Below are positions 16,204 through 25,038 of a stretch of DNA of 44,351 bases, one piece after another. Positions within the stretch are counted from its first letter, which is position 1. The number at the start of each line of letters is the position of its first letter. Origin of the DNA: Planctomycetaceae bacterium (lineage in GTDB: Bacteria > Planctomycetota > SZUA-567). Where the stretch lies: positions 1 to 44,351 of the forward strand of contig JAJPXZ010000161.1 in the NCBI GenBank assembly GCA_021205245.1, written 5' to 3'. Both the position numbers and the translations under genes were made by a program. The notes under the pieces are model-generated. The model was given only the letters and a program-made list of their open reading frames with translations. It was not told where the DNA came from and did not search any database.

Positions 16204-17007
16204 ATGAACAAAAAACTAGTCTTTTGCGGTGGCGGTAATATGGCGGAGGGGATTATACGGGTCTTGCTCAGCCGTGGCGTTGCTGTACCAGAATGTATTA
16301 CGGTGAGCGAGCTTGTACCGGATCGCCGCACCTTCCTTTCCTCCACCTATGGCATAACGGCGGTCGCGGAAGCGGGTGATGCAATCAAGATAGCCGATAT
16401 GGTGGTCGTCGCTGTCAACCCATACCAGGTTCCAAGCGTTACCCAAATGCTTAAGCCACTGGTGGCGGACCATGCGATAGTCCTCTCCATTGCCGCGGCT
16501 ATAACGCTGGGCGCATTGGCGGAACAGGTGGGGGAAAATCGAAAGATCGCGCGCGTTGTCCCGAATACACTTGGCCAATCCGGTAACGGCTATAGCGCCG
16601 TCTGTGTCAATGCACGCTGTACTGATCAGGACAAGGCATTTATCGATGAAGTCCTTGGCGCGTTGGGGCAGGTGATGCATCTGCCCGAAGGATTGTTCAA
16701 CGCGTTTTCGAGCTTCTCCAATGTTGGCCCATTGTGGTGTTATAAAATGATCGAAGCACTGGTCGATGCTGGCGTGTATGTTGGCTTCAACCGTCAGGAA
16801 GCACGCAACATTGTCATAAAAAACATGGTGGGCGTTGCTTGTGTTCTCGAGGAAAGCGGCGACCATCCGGTGATGAGGGTGGACCGGATGACTTCGCCCG
16901 GTGGCGTGACAATCGAATCGTTACGGGTTCTGCAGCAGGAGGGCTTTGCCACCGCGCTGATGAATTCTGTCATAGCCGGCTTTACTAAAACTAATGCGCT
17001 CGAATAG
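16204..17007 (+). CDS. proC: Pyrroline-5-carboxylate reductase family protein
   Basis: A 267-residue cytosolic NAD(P)H-dependent reductase of the ProC family, which reduces 1-pyrroline-5-carboxylate to L-proline. The N-terminal Rossmann motif is FCGGGNMAEGI. The C-terminal family signature is MTSPGGVTIESL near residue 235. The start with GAGGAAGGG upstream is chosen; an upstream in-frame ATG (16147) lacks a site. In trans-4-hydroxyproline degraders a ProC homologue follows the radical dehydratase HypD, so its closeness to the hydroxyproline module is suggestive. It has its own strong sigma-70 promoter, however, and is not in the sigma-54 set. It may act on a related cyclic imine. Confidence 0.88.
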   Translation: MNKKLVFCGGGNMAEGIIRVLLSRGVAVPECITVSELVPDRRTFLSSTYGITAVAEAGDAIKIADMVVVAVNPYQVPSVTQMLKPLVADHAIVLSIAAAITLGALAEQVGENRKIARVVPNTLGQSGNGYSAVCVNARCTDQDKAFIDEVLGALGQVMHLPEGLFNAFSSFSNVGPLWCYKMIEALVDAGVYVGFNRQEARNIVIKNMVGVACVLEESGDHPVMRVDRMTSPGGVTIESLRVLQQEGFATALMNSVIAGFTKTNALE

Positions 17008-17031
17008 CTGATGGAAATGTCCCGGAGAGCT

Positions 17032-17070
17032 TTGCTCCTGGCGGCTGGACAGCCGCCAGGAGCAACTTTT
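17032..17070 (+). terminator. Rho-independent terminator after proC
   Basis: Perfect 15-bp stem TTGCTCCTGGCGGCT/AGCCGCCAGGAGCAA with a 4-nt loop, then CTTTT. It lies between the convergent reductase and GntR genes and may also serve the minus strand. Confidence 0.9.
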
Positions 17071-17074
17071 ATAG

Positions 17075-17818
17075 TCAGGAGGGGACAGCTTTTCCTTCCA
17101 ATTCGTTGGCTTCGACATCATCCCGTAAATGATGATAGGCGATGTCCCGGGCTCTTTCCGCGTCGTGATTTTTAATCGCGTCGAACAGCTCCCTGTGCTG
17201 TACAAGGGAATTGGCGATAAACTCGTCCAAGTGGCTATGAGAAGAGTAGATGTTTTCAATAATTTGGTGGTTGAAGATATCGTAATAGGCTGCCAATGCG
17301 CTGGTAATGAGGGTATTATCGGCGAACTCGCGGATGCACGCATGGAACAGGTAGTTTTTTTTCAACAGTTCTTTGGGATTGTCGGCAGCTTCCTCGCACA
17401 CTTTGAGCAGGTTTTCGAGTTTCTCTAAACCGGCCGCATCTATTCTTTTGGCTGCCAGAAAAACAGCCGCCGGTTCAAGCGCGCAGACGAATTCCTGCAT
17501 TTCGCCGGTTTCGGCCAATTCAAGGCTGGCGGCGAAATCGCCCTTTCTGGCAATGTCGTCCCGGCACTTTACATAGGTGCCGTGTTTTGCTATTCGTATA
17601 AATCCTTGAGTCGCAAGTATTTTATACGCCTCACGCAGTGTCGCGCGGCTTACGTTGAGTGTTTTGCAGAACTCCACCTCATTGGGGAATTTAAATCCGT
17701 CGCTCAGTTCCCGCGAGACAATCATATTGCGAATCTTGTCTGCGAGATAATCGGACTGGGTCTTTATTTCTTTCACTACTAGTTTATCCAGCAGTGTTTG
17801 CGTATCCTCTTTTTCCAT
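17075..17818 (-). CDS. GntR-family (FadR/FCD type) transcriptional regulator
   Basis: A 247-residue repressor-type regulator. The winged helix is at ~20-85 (YLADKIRNMIVSRELSDG, FPNEVEFCKTLNVSRATLREA, LATQGFIRIAKHGTYV). The FCD ligand domain follows, with the metal-binding pattern NYLFHACIREFADN and later histidines QHRELFDAIKNHD and AYHHL. Start 17818 is chosen because GAGAGGA lies 5 nt upstream. It converges with proC and diverges from the YgeV-like gene, so it could control either. A perfect GntR-type half-site pair lies inside its own promoter spacer, implying autorepression. Ligand unknown; such regulators often sense organic acids. Confidence 0.9.
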   Translation of the reverse strand: MEKEDTQTLLDKLVVKEIKTQSDYLADKIRNMIVSRELSDGFKFPNEVEFCKTLNVSRATLREAYKILATQGFIRIAKHGTYVKCRDDIARKGDFAASLELAETGEMQEFVCALEPAAVFLAAKRIDAAGLEKLENLLKVCEEAADNPKELLKKNYLFHACIREFADNTLITSALAAYYDIFNHQIIENIYSSHSHLDEFIANSLVQHRELFDAIKNHDAERARDIAYHHLRDDVEANELEGKAVPS

Positions 17819-17840
17819 GACGGTCCTCTCTTTTTTTCTC

Positions 17841-17868
17841 ATTATATCATATAGTCACTAATAATCAA
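17841..17868 (-). promoter_or_regulatory. Sigma-70 promoter of the GntR gene
   Basis: TTGATT (17868-17863), a 16-bp spacer, TATAAT (17846-17841) on the minus strand, about 25 nt upstream of the start codon. The rest of the 342-bp divergent spacer holds the operators described at 18043-18144. Confidence 0.65.
17852..17860. promoter_or_regulatory. GntR-type operator TAGTCACTA
   Basis: TAGTCACTA is a perfect 9-bp dyad fitting the FadR-subfamily pattern TnGT-N-ACnA. It lies exactly between the -35 and -10 boxes of the GntR promoter, where a bound repressor would block polymerase. Confidence 0.5.
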
Positions 17869-18042
17869 CAGAAGCGGATTCTCGTTGGCAAAGGACGCGT
17901 GGAAGCGGTGCATTAATATCGCCACCAGGATGACGTCGGCTGTTCCGCTCCCGTTTATTGCGTTTGCACCGAAAAAAAGTCTCATTTTTTTTCAGAAAAT
18001 TCTATCCGCCTCTCTTGGAACATGCATCGTGTGAGACAAAAT

Positions 18043-18144
18043 TATCATTATTGATAGGGCGCAGACACAGCGGAAATAAAGCCTGGATTAACAATAGGTT
18101 TACAGTAGTTATCATTTTTGATAGGCTTACATCAAGAATGATAA
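18043..18144. repeat. Three copies of a TATCA-N4-TGATA operator
   Basis: TATCATTATTGATA (18043-18056), TATCATTTTTGATA (18110-18123) and an inverted near-copy (ATCAAGAATGATAA, 18131-18144). Each is a dyad with TATCA/TGATA arms; the third has one changed end base. Copies 2 and 3 have centres about 21 bp apart, two helical turns. All lie just upstream of the YgeV-like gene, the last one ending 16 nt before its GTG start. They are probably binding sites for the gene's own product or another regulator. Confidence 0.7.
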
Positions 18145-18160
18145 CTATGAGGAGGTGCCT

Positions 18161-19921
18161 GTGCTCAGAAACGTCAATGTGGAAAAGACCATATCCTATG
18201 TGGCGCATTCCTTGGCAACCATCATGGAAGCCGAGGTCATGATTTTGGATAACAAGAACAATGTCATCAGCGGCACCGCCTCGTCTGAAAAAGGCTATCG
18301 CCTCAGCGGCATCTACAACCATGTCATTTCACATAAAGAACTTGTGGTGGTGGAAGACCCGGGGTTCAACCGCTTGTGCGCCGGCTGCGCCGCCTACGGC
18401 ACATGCAATGAGCTTATCGAGCTTGCCGCTCCGGTACTGGTCGAAGACCAGTGTATCGGCATTATCAGCGTGACCTGCTATGAGGAAAAACAGCACAAAC
18501 GCATAGTGGAAAGGCTCGATGCCTACAAGGAATTCCTGTTGCAAATGAGTTCCCTTCTCTCAAGCCGGGCGCAGGAGGTGGAGACTAAGGAGGCGCTTCG
18601 ACTCAAAAACGCCGAACTCACCGCAATCATCAACACCGTCGACGAAGGCATTGTCGCCCTTGACCTGCGCGGCCATGTTGCTTTCTGCAATCAGTTGGCC
18701 GAACAAATGTTTGCCACGCTCCATCGCGAGATCGTCGACGAGCCTATAACCCAATTCTGCCCGCGTTTCCACGAGGATGAGCCGAATCTCCTGCTCGGTA
18801 AACAGGAGGTCGAGGTCCTTAGCCAATCCGGTGAACGGCAGATGGTGTACATGAGCGCCCACCGTATTATAGCAGACGGCCAGGTGACCGGGACCATCCT
18901 CACCATGGAGGGAAGCGGAAAGGTCAACCGCTTTGTCGGCGGATTCATCGGCAACCACCAGATGCTTTCCAGCACCGATATTGTCTCGGTAAGCGATGCT
19001 ATCGAAAAGGTAAAACGCCGGGCGGCAAAAGTCAGCGCCACCGACTCGACCGTGCTGATTCGCGGCGAGAGCGGCACGGGCAAGGAGATGTTCGCGCGGG
19101 CCATCCACGAGATGAGTCCCCGGTCGAAGGGACCATTCATCGCCCTGAACTGCGCGGCTATTCCCGACACGCTGTTGGAAAGCGAGCTGTTCGGCTACGA
19201 ATCCGGCGCCTTTACCGGCGCACAAAAGGGCGGCAAGCCCGGGTATTTCGAACTGGCGGACACCGGCACCATATTTCTTGACGAGATCGGCGATATGGCC
19301 ATCTACCTCCAGGGCAAACTCCTCCGGGTTTTGCAGGAAAAGATGGTTCAGCGCGTGGGGAGTGCCAGGGAGAAGAAAATCGACATCCGCATCATCGCCG
19401 CCACCAACAAGGAACTGGAAAAGATGGTGGAGGACAACCGCTTTCGCGGCGACCTCTTCTATCGGCTCAACGTCATTCCCCTGGTGATTCCTCCGTTGCG
19501 GGAACGGGGCGACGCCGACATCCTGGGGCTGGTGGCGTATTTTATGAAAAAGTACGGCCAACTGTACCAGAAAACAACAGACGGCCTTTCCCGGGACGTG
19601 GAGCGAGCGCTTCTGGCCTACAAATGGCCTGGCAATGTACGCGAGCTGGAGAACGCGGTCGAGTATATGCTGAACATGGAGTCTTCGCCCCTTGTCACCT
19701 TCGACAGCCTGCCGGAATATATCCGTGAAAGCTGCCGCGAGGGCGCGGCCGGCTCGCAGGATTCACTCCGGATGCTGATGGCGGAAGAGGAGCGGAAAAT
19801 AATCGCCGAGGCGCTGAATCGGCATGGCAAAACGCAGAAGGGGAAGGAGTCGGCCGCAAACGCGCTCGGCATCGGCATCGCCTCACTGTATCGTAAAATC
19901 CGCGCGCATGGCATAGAGTAG
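18161..19921 (+). CDS. YgeV-like sigma-54-dependent activator with a Cys-rich sensor
   Basis: A 586-residue enhancer-binding protein. The N-terminal GAF-like sensor (~1-125) has C73-x2-C76-x5-C82 plus C98 and C106. A PAS domain follows at ~150-250. The AAA+ domain (~280-515) has Walker A GESGTGKE near 300, the sigma-54 contact loop GAFTGA near 348 and DEIGDM. The Fis-type HTH at the C-terminus reads [13 protein letters not shown]. The sensor cysteine pattern and the HTH closely recall E. coli YgeV, encoded beside ygeWXY; here the ygeWXY genes are 13 kb away. The start is GTG at 18161, where AGGAGG lies 5 nt upstream. The cysteines suggest a metal, Fe-S or redox sensor, which is inference. Confidence 0.9.
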   Translation: MLRNVNVEKTISYVAHSLATIMEAEVMILDNKNNVISGTASSEKGYRLSGIYNHVISHKELVVVEDPGFNRLCAGCAAYGTCNELIELAAPVLVEDQCIGIISVTCYEEKQHKRIVERLDAYKEFLLQMSSLLSSRAQEVETKEALRLKNAELTAIINTVDEGIVALDLRGHVAFCNQLAEQMFATLHREIVDEPITQFCPRFHEDEPNLLLGKQEVEVLSQSGERQMVYMSAHRIIADGQVTGTILTMEGSGKVNRFVGGFIGNHQMLSSTDIVSVSDAIEKVKRRAAKVSATDSTVLIRGESGTGKEMFARAIHEMSPRSKGPFIALNCAAIPDTLLESELFGYESGAFTGAQKGGKPGYFELADTGTIFLDEIGDMAIYLQGKLLRVLQEKMVQRVGSAREKKIDIRIIAATNKELEKMVEDNRFRGDLFYRLNVIPLVIPPLRERGDADILGLVAYFMKKYGQLYQKTTDGLSRDVERALLAYKWPGNVRELENAVEYMLNMESSPLVTFDSLPEYIRESCREGAAGSQDSLRMLMAEEERKIIAEALNRHGKTQKGKESAANALGIGIASLYRKIRAHGIE

Positions 19922-19926
19922 AAGAA

Positions 19927-19958
19927 AAAAGCGTTCCCGTTTTACCGGGAACGCTTTT
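19927..19958. terminator. Bidirectional rho-independent terminator
   Basis: 13-bp perfect stem AAAAGCGTTCCCG/CGGGAACGCTTTT with a 6-nt loop. It gives a T run on both strands, ending the plus-strand activator transcript and the minus-strand transporter transcript. Confidence 0.92.
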
Positions 19959-19964
19959 GTAGGG

Positions 19965-20072
19965 TTAGTCCTTTTTTGCGTCTGGGCTGCCTATCGATAA
20001 CGCAATCGACACATAATAGACAAATGGTCCAAAAATGATTGCAAAGCAGGCCAACATGCTGATTATCCACAT
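19965..20072 (-). CDS. Small membrane subunit of an NSS transporter (MetS-like)
   Basis: A 35-residue protein reading MWIISMLACFAIIFGPFVYY.. with a single membrane helix (residues 2-27) and a charged tail SPDAKKD. AAAAAGGAG precedes the ATG at a good distance. It starts 20 nt after the stop of the NSS-family transporter gene and ends just before the terminator. MetS-like small subunits of this size and position are known for bacterial NSS carriers such as MetPS of Corynebacterium, where the small subunit is needed for transport. The reading frame, site, position and composition all agree. Confidence 0.85.
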   Translation of the reverse strand: MWIISMLACFAIIFGPFVYYVSIALSIGSPDAKKD

Positions 20073-20092
20073 AAGGGAACTCCTTTTTTAGG

Positions 20093-21607
20093 CTAAACCT
20101 CTTTCATCAGCGCATCGGGAACATCGGGGAATCCTTCCGCGTTCGGATCAAAATACACACCCTTGGTTTTGGCATTGATCGTTTTGTTGTAGTAGAGCAC
20201 CAGGGCAAAACCAATGGCCCACTGCACCAGCATGGTGGCCAAACTGCTGATGGCGAATGGATTCCACCAGTGTTCGTCCCAGCCGATGGCCTGGATTATC
20301 CACAGAACCAGCACGATCGCCGTTGCCACAGGCGCGATATAGCCTGCGCAAATATCAAAGGTCCAGCTCAGCTTCCGGTTGCTGACCGGGTTGATGTATT
20401 TGGTCCGCATTCTATTCGCGCCAAACTTGAACGCCAGAATGCCGCTGAACATGCCGCCTATGAAAATGCCAAATCCCCACACCGTGTCCTGATTGGTCAG
20501 GATGTCCTGACTCAGGAAGGAGGGAATGCCAAGCGCCACTTGGCCAAAGACCGCCAATGCGGCCGCTTTCTTGCGGGACATGCCCATGTCGGTAAATACG
20601 CCGCTAAAGCAGGTTGTCGCGGCGATGATGGATGTGAAGGCGGCAAACGACAAGGCCAGGAAAAACAGTGTGCCAAGCACACGGCCGGCGCCGGCAAGGG
20701 ATTCAAACATATTGGTCAGGCCGACAAAAGTCAGACCATTGTTACCGGAACGGGCGAGCGTCACAGCCTCTTCCGTGGACCCGGTGAAAGCGAAGATGCA
20801 CGGCAGCACAATCAACGTGCCCAACAGCGCGAAGGTCATATCGCCGAAGGCCTGAACCTTACCGTTCACCACGATGTCTTCTTTTTTCGACGCATACTTC
20901 GAGATGGAGAGCACAAGCATGGTGCCGGAACCAAGGGACCAGAAATCCTGGGTAATGGCTTCCAGCCAAATATTCGGATCCCACAGATCGCTTGGATGGA
21001 ACGCGAACGAGTATTTCAATCCTTCGAGTGAGCCTGTCCTCGTTAAGGCATAGACGACAAGAATCAGCACAACCCCCAGCAACGCAGGCAGGATCAGTTT
21101 TGCCGATTTTTCCAGAATCGATTGTGAGCGGAGACAAAAATACGCCAAAACCATCATGACAATCCAGCAAATGCCGGTGGTCAGATCGTTCGCGGCCACG
21201 CTATTGAATAACGCCATCTTATCCGCCACACCATAATAGCTGCCTGACATGGACATGAACATATAGCGAATGCACCAGGCGAGAATAACGGTGTAATTGG
21301 CGTGCATCATGAAATAACAGAAAGTGGCGAACGTCCCCATCCAGGTGTATTTCGGTCCCAAGAGATCGCGGAATGCGCCGGGCGCAGAATGGCGGCTGGC
21401 GCGGCCGGCAAAAGATTCGGACATGACCAGGGGAATGGCGATAACCACCAGGGCAATCACTGTCGCGACAACGAAGGCTCCGCCGTATTGACAGGTCAGG
21501 CGCGGGTAGCGCCACAAGTTCCCCGTACCCACACTGCCTCCGACCATGAGGCAGAGGAGACCAAATCGTGATCCATATCCGCTCCTTACTTTGTCTAATG
21601 TGTCCAA
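20093..21607 (-). CDS. NSS-family sodium:amino acid symporter
   Basis: A 504-residue inner-membrane transporter of the neurotransmitter:sodium symporter (SNF) family with about 12 helices. TM1 carries the unwound substrate and Na+ site, FGLLCLMVGGSVGTGNLWRY, followed by QYGGAF. The start is taken as TTG at 21607, with GGGAGG 8 nt upstream; a TTG at 21643 is in frame without a site. It forms an operon with the 35-residue subunit. A near-perfect sigma-54 promoter lies about 110 nt upstream, of the same class as those before the radical-enzyme, ald and ort operons. It is therefore the likely uptake system for hydroxyproline or a related amino acid. The substrate is inferred from context. Confidence 0.9.
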   Translation of the reverse strand: MDTLDKVRSGYGSRFGLLCLMVGGSVGTGNLWRYPRLTCQYGGAFVVATVIALVVIAIPLVMSESFAGRASRHSAPGAFRDLLGPKYTWMGTFATFCYFMMHANYTVILAWCIRYMFMSMSGSYYGVADKMALFNSVAANDLTTGICWIVMMVLAYFCLRSQSILEKSAKLILPALLGVVLILVVYALTRTGSLEGLKYSFAFHPSDLWDPNIWLEAITQDFWSLGSGTMLVLSISKYASKKEDIVVNGKVQAFGDMTFALLGTLIVLPCIFAFTGSTEEAVTLARSGNNGLTFVGLTNMFESLAGAGRVLGTLFFLALSFAAFTSIIAATTCFSGVFTDMGMSRKKAAALAVFGQVALGIPSFLSQDILTNQDTVWGFGIFIGGMFSGILAFKFGANRMRTKYINPVSNRKLSWTFDICAGYIAPVATAIVLVLWIIQAIGWDEHWWNPFAISSLATMLVQWAIGFALVLYYNKTINAKTKGVYFDPNAEGFPDVPDALMKEV

Positions 21608-21716
21608 ACCTTCTCCCTCCCTTGACTGGCACCAACGGATCAATCACTCGCATCGCTCTTGCCCCACACTGGGCAAACACGGCCTGCTCTAACGGTTGAT
21701 GGGAATACCAACCCAT

Positions 21717-21733
21717 TAGCAAGTAACGTGCCA
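21717..21733 (-). promoter_or_regulatory. Sigma-54 promoter of the NSS transporter operon
   Basis: Minus strand TGGCACGTTACTTGCTA: -24 box TGGCAC, -12 box TTGC, GG and GC separated by exactly 10 nt. It is close to consensus. Expected transcript start is about 21707, giving a ~100-nt leader. Confidence 0.85.
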
Positions 21734-21834
21734 GGGATAGAGGGCTAAGCGATTGGGTACAGAGGTAAAGAGATTCGATTAATCTGCGTGGGGTGAATAA
21801 GAATCGATAGCTGCGTAAAATTGCTATGGACTCC

Positions 21835-23619
21835 TCACAGGTATTTTTCAATCATCCGGTATAATGTCTTTCTGGAAACCTCAAGCAGTTCGGCAGCGTG
21901 TTTTTTGTTCCCGCACGTTACGTCCAGCGCTTCCCTGAGCAGGTTGGCGTAGGATTCGCCGACCTCCTTCTTTCGCCGCGCCAGTCTTTCCTCAGGCGCT
22001 TCGTCCGGAGTAACGAGTGCAGTCGGGATTTTGGGCTGAGCCGCGCCACGCAACGAGATCGCCGCTTCAAGAATATCCCTCGTCACGATGCGGTCTTTTG
22101 CCAGAATGGCGATTCGGTTGATCACGTTACGGAGTTCTCGCACATTGCCGGGCCACTCGTATTCCAGCATGGCCTTTCTGGCTGCCGCGTCCAGCGTTTT
22201 GACAAGACCGCTCTCCGCATCGACGAACTGCCTGAGGAACGATTCCGCCAGCAGCAGGATATCGGCTCCACGCTCCCGTAGCGGGGGGATTTCAAGACTC
22301 AGCACCTGCAGACGGTAATAGAGATCCTGCCGGAACAAGCCATCTGCCACCATTTCTTCCAGGTTCCGGTTGGTGGCCGCGATCAGACGCACGTTGATGG
22401 GTATGGGCCGCGAGCTGCCGATTCGCGTCACTGTCCATGTTTCCAGCACGCGCAGCAGCTTGGATTGGAAATGGTAGGGCAGTTCCCCGATTTCATCGAG
22501 AAACAGGGTGCCGCCGTCGGCCAGCTCGAATTTGCCCACCTGCCCGTTTTTGGACGCGCCTGTAAACGCGCCGCCGCCATACCCGAAGAGCTCGCTCTCG
22601 ATCAGCCCTTCGGGAATGCTGGCGCAGTTAAGCGCGACAAACGGACCTTTTCTATTGGCGCTGGCGTTATGGATGGATTGGGCAAAAAGCTCTTTGCCCA
22701 CTCCGCTTTCGCCGGTGAGGAGAAAGTTGAATGGATTGGCCGCGTATTCTTTTGCCTGGCGGATAGTCTTACGGAGCGTCGGGCTGGTGCCGATGATGTC
22801 GTCGAAGCTGAATTCGGCCGCCAACCCGAGGATTTTGCGTGTGCGTTTCATTTCCTGCTGGTGGGAGCGGGCCAGTTCCACCATCCCAGCGACATCGCCA
22901 TCCTGAGTAACGACCGGATAGAGATCGTTCGAAGCGAGGCGGGCGGAGTCGGCATCATTTTTCGATTCAATGCGCACCTCCCAGTCCAGCGCCGCCTTGC
23001 CGGTTTTCAAAACATCGAACATTTTCAAGCTGCTCGAATCGCTCTCCATGGAGTAAATGCGCAGGCCGGTGCGGGACATAATGTCCCGAATATTCATGCC
23101 GATGACATCCGCCCTGTCTTCGATACAGAAATACTTGCAAAACTGCGTATTGGCATAGAGAAGATGCGCATCTTTATCATAGATGGAAATAGGATTGCGC
23201 ACCGAGTCGAGGCAATCCAGCAGGTATTGATTGTGCCGCTCCGACGCGTCGAAGACGCCGAGCAGGGCATCAATACTTTTCATCATGCTATCGAGTTGTG
23301 GCGCCTGGTCCGGGTGGGCAGACGAAATGAGGCGGAACCCTTCTTGCCCGCCATGGATGTGCCATGAGTCGCCGTGGAGGCGGAATGCGTCTTCAGTCAG
23401 GGTATAGCCGGCGAGGTCTTCCACTTCGTGGGGCGACGTGAAGTCGAGAATCAGCCCACGTTCTGTGCACCATATCAATAATTCAGGCAATGCTTCTGTC
23501 TGGCTGCGGAGCGCGAGGAAAACGCCCCGAGCCAGAGCATTGCGGCCGGTGATTTCCTGGCGAACACTCCGCAGGGCGATGTTTCGGATACTGTCCACCA
23601 AGCTTTTCATTTCCACCAT
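21835..23619 (-). CDS. Sigma-54-dependent activator, likely hydroxyproline regulator
   Basis: A 594-residue enhancer-binding protein. The N-terminal ~130 residues are an unassigned sensor region. A PAS domain follows at ~140-255 ([20 protein letters not shown]). The AAA+ domain has Walker A GESGVGKE near 300, an intact GAFTGA loop and DEIGEL. A Fis-type HTH ends the protein ([20 protein letters not shown]). The start at 23619 has AAGGA 10 nt upstream; the frame is open to 23709. It lies between the transporter operon and the divergent radical-enzyme operon, both with sigma-54 promoters, so it is the best candidate to activate them and the ald and ortAB promoters. The inducer is not known from sequence. 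Confidence 0.9.
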   Translation of the reverse strand: MVEMKSLVDSIRNIALRSVRQEITGRNALARGVFLALRSQTEALPELLIWCTERGLILDFTSPHEVEDLAGYTLTEDAFRLHGDSWHIHGGQEGFRLISSAHPDQAPQLDSMMKSIDALLGVFDASERHNQYLLDCLDSVRNPISIYDKDAHLLYANTQFCKYFCIEDRADVIGMNIRDIMSRTGLRIYSMESDSSSLKMFDVLKTGKAALDWEVRIESKNDADSARLASNDLYPVVTQDGDVAGMVELARSHQQEMKRTRKILGLAAEFSFDDIIGTSPTLRKTIRQAKEYAANPFNFLLTGESGVGKELFAQSIHNASANRKGPFVALNCASIPEGLIESELFGYGGGAFTGASKNGQVGKFELADGGTLFLDEIGELPYHFQSKLLRVLETWTVTRIGSSRPIPINVRLIAATNRNLEEMVADGLFRQDLYYRLQVLSLEIPPLRERGADILLLAESFLRQFVDAESGLVKTLDAAARKAMLEYEWPGNVRELRNVINRIAILAKDRIVTRDILEAAISLRGAAQPKIPTALVTPDEAPEERLARRKKEVGESYANLLREALDVTCGNKKHAAELLEVSRKTLYRMIEKYL

Positions 23620-23901
23620 CGTTGCACCATCCTTCGAGGCCAGGTTCGTCACCACGACTGTAAAGACTCGGCATTTTTTTGTTGTATTAAAGTGTGCAAT
23701 GTATGACAACAGAGATTATGCTTACTTAATGACACAGTGTAAAGAAGAATGTGTCTTTTTCGCTACGTCGCTCGGCGGTATCTACATAACTCTCAATTTT
23801 GCTAATGGTTACCGTTGTGGTGCCGTGAATTTGCAGAGGTTGCCCGAGTCAGTGTGGGTCAATTTGGATACTTTCCCGACGGCAATTCTGGCTGATTCTC
23901 T

Positions 23902-23922
23902 CTGTATGACGGTGCTATACAG
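23902..23922. promoter_or_regulatory. CTGTAT-N9-ATACAG dyad, candidate enhancer site
   Basis: CTGTAT (23902-23907) and its complement ATACAG (23917-23922) lie about 85 bp upstream of the predicted start of the activase-GRE transcript, a fitting place for an activator site. A GACACA..TGTGTC dyad (23731-23755) lies further up. The rest of the 435-bp spacer (23620-24054) holds no gene I can support. Confidence 0.4.
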
Positions 23923-23974
23923 GCTCACTGCTCCTCAAAGTCACGGTTTACGCGATTTCCAAGCGTTTCGACAT

Positions 23975-23990
23975 TGGCAAGCTGGTTGCA
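23975..23990 (+). promoter_or_regulatory. Sigma-54 promoter of the radical-enzyme operon
   Basis: TGGCAAGCTGGTTGCA: GG and GC separated by 10 nt, -12 box TTGC fully matching. It sits 65-80 nt upstream of the activase start codon. Confidence 0.78.
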
Positions 23991-24054
23991 TTCTTTTGTT
24001 GCGTACCAGGACTTATGGCCGCATGTGCCGCAACTCTTCCCAAGGCAGAATGTT

Positions 24055-24984
24055 ATGATTTTCAACATCCAAAAATGTTCCATCCACGACGGCAACGGAT
24101 TGCGAACATTGGTGTTTTTCAAAGGCTGCCCACTTACGTGCAAATGGTGTTCCAATCCGGAATCCCAAGCCTATGGGCCAGAGGTGATGGAATCTCAAGG
24201 CAAATGTATCGGCTGTATGGCATGTATCGGGGTCTGTCCCCGGTCCGCCATCTCGCTTGGTTCCGATGGTCCCAGGATCGACAGGGATCTGTGCACCAAT
24301 TGCTTACAGTGTGCCGACCGCTGCTACGCCGCATCCAAATACCCTGTCGGCACGGAATACGAACTGGAAGAACTCTACCGTCGGATAGACCGTGACCGCG
24401 ATTTCTATCTCATCAAGGGTGGCGGGGTAACTTTCTCCGGCGGCGAGCCGCTGACCCATGCCCAGTACCTGACGGAAATCGCACGGATTTGTCATGAGCG
24501 AGGCATCGATGTCGCGGTGGAAAGCTGTGGCTTGGGCAACTTCAGCGAATTCAAGCACGCGCTCCCATATATCAGCAGCATGTTCCTGGACATCAAGCAC
24601 ATTGATTCCACGCAGCACAAGGAGATCACCGGCTCCGGGAACGAATTGATCCTCCACAACATCAAGCGCATTGCCCAGTCGGGCGTCGACGTCACCATCA
24701 GGACGCCAATAATTCCCGGTCTCAATGACTCGACCGACAATCTGGTCGGCATCGCCCAGTTCCTTCGTGGCATCCCGGAGATTCGCGAATACGAGCTGCT
24801 GGCCTACCACCAATTGGGCGCGAATAAGTATCACGCGTTGGGGCGCTCATATGAACTCGAAGGGCTACAGCCGCCTTCGGACGAAACAATGCGGACGCTG
24901 GTCAAGTGCGCCAACGACGTATTTGTGGGGACCGACACGATTTGTTTCTACACCAAAGACAATACCAAGGAAATCATCCGGTAA
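24055..24984 (+). CDS. Glycyl radical enzyme activase (radical SAM)
   Basis: A 309-residue cytosolic radical-SAM enzyme that places the glycyl radical on the partner enzyme encoded next. The SAM 4Fe-4S motif is C25-x3-C29-x2-C32 (GCPLTCKWC). An inserted ferredoxin-like domain at ~52-95 has two cysteine clusters, CIGCMACIGVCP and CTNCLQCADRC. GGGVTFSGGEP is the SAM-contact motif. Start 24055 is chosen by the conserved N-terminus MIFNIQKCSIHDG; the upstream open frame runs through the sigma-54 promoter. The gap to the lyase gene is 54 nt. It works only without oxygen. Confidence 0.95.
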   Translation: MIFNIQKCSIHDGNGLRTLVFFKGCPLTCKWCSNPESQAYGPEVMESQGKCIGCMACIGVCPRSAISLGSDGPRIDRDLCTNCLQCADRCYAASKYPVGTEYELEELYRRIDRDRDFYLIKGGGVTFSGGEPLTHAQYLTEIARICHERGIDVAVESCGLGNFSEFKHALPYISSMFLDIKHIDSTQHKEITGSGNELILHNIKRIAQSGVDVTIRTPIIPGLNDSTDNLVGIAQFLRGIPEIREYELLAYHQLGANKYHALGRSYELEGLQPPSDETMRTLVKCANDVFVGTDTICFYTKDNTKEIIR

Positions 24985-25038
24985 TATTTCGATATTTTGC
25001 CGCCGCGTCTATCCATTCAGTGGAAAAAGGAGAACACG

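Noticed and set aside
16062-16238. Small plus-strand frame in the proC leader overlapping the proC start
   Set aside because: No ribosome binding site and no protein-like features; it lies just after the promoter by chance. A leader peptide cannot be fully excluded.
23974-24054. N-terminal extension of the radical-SAM activase
   Set aside because: It overlaps the sigma-54 promoter, and family members start at the MIFNIQKCSIHDG region.
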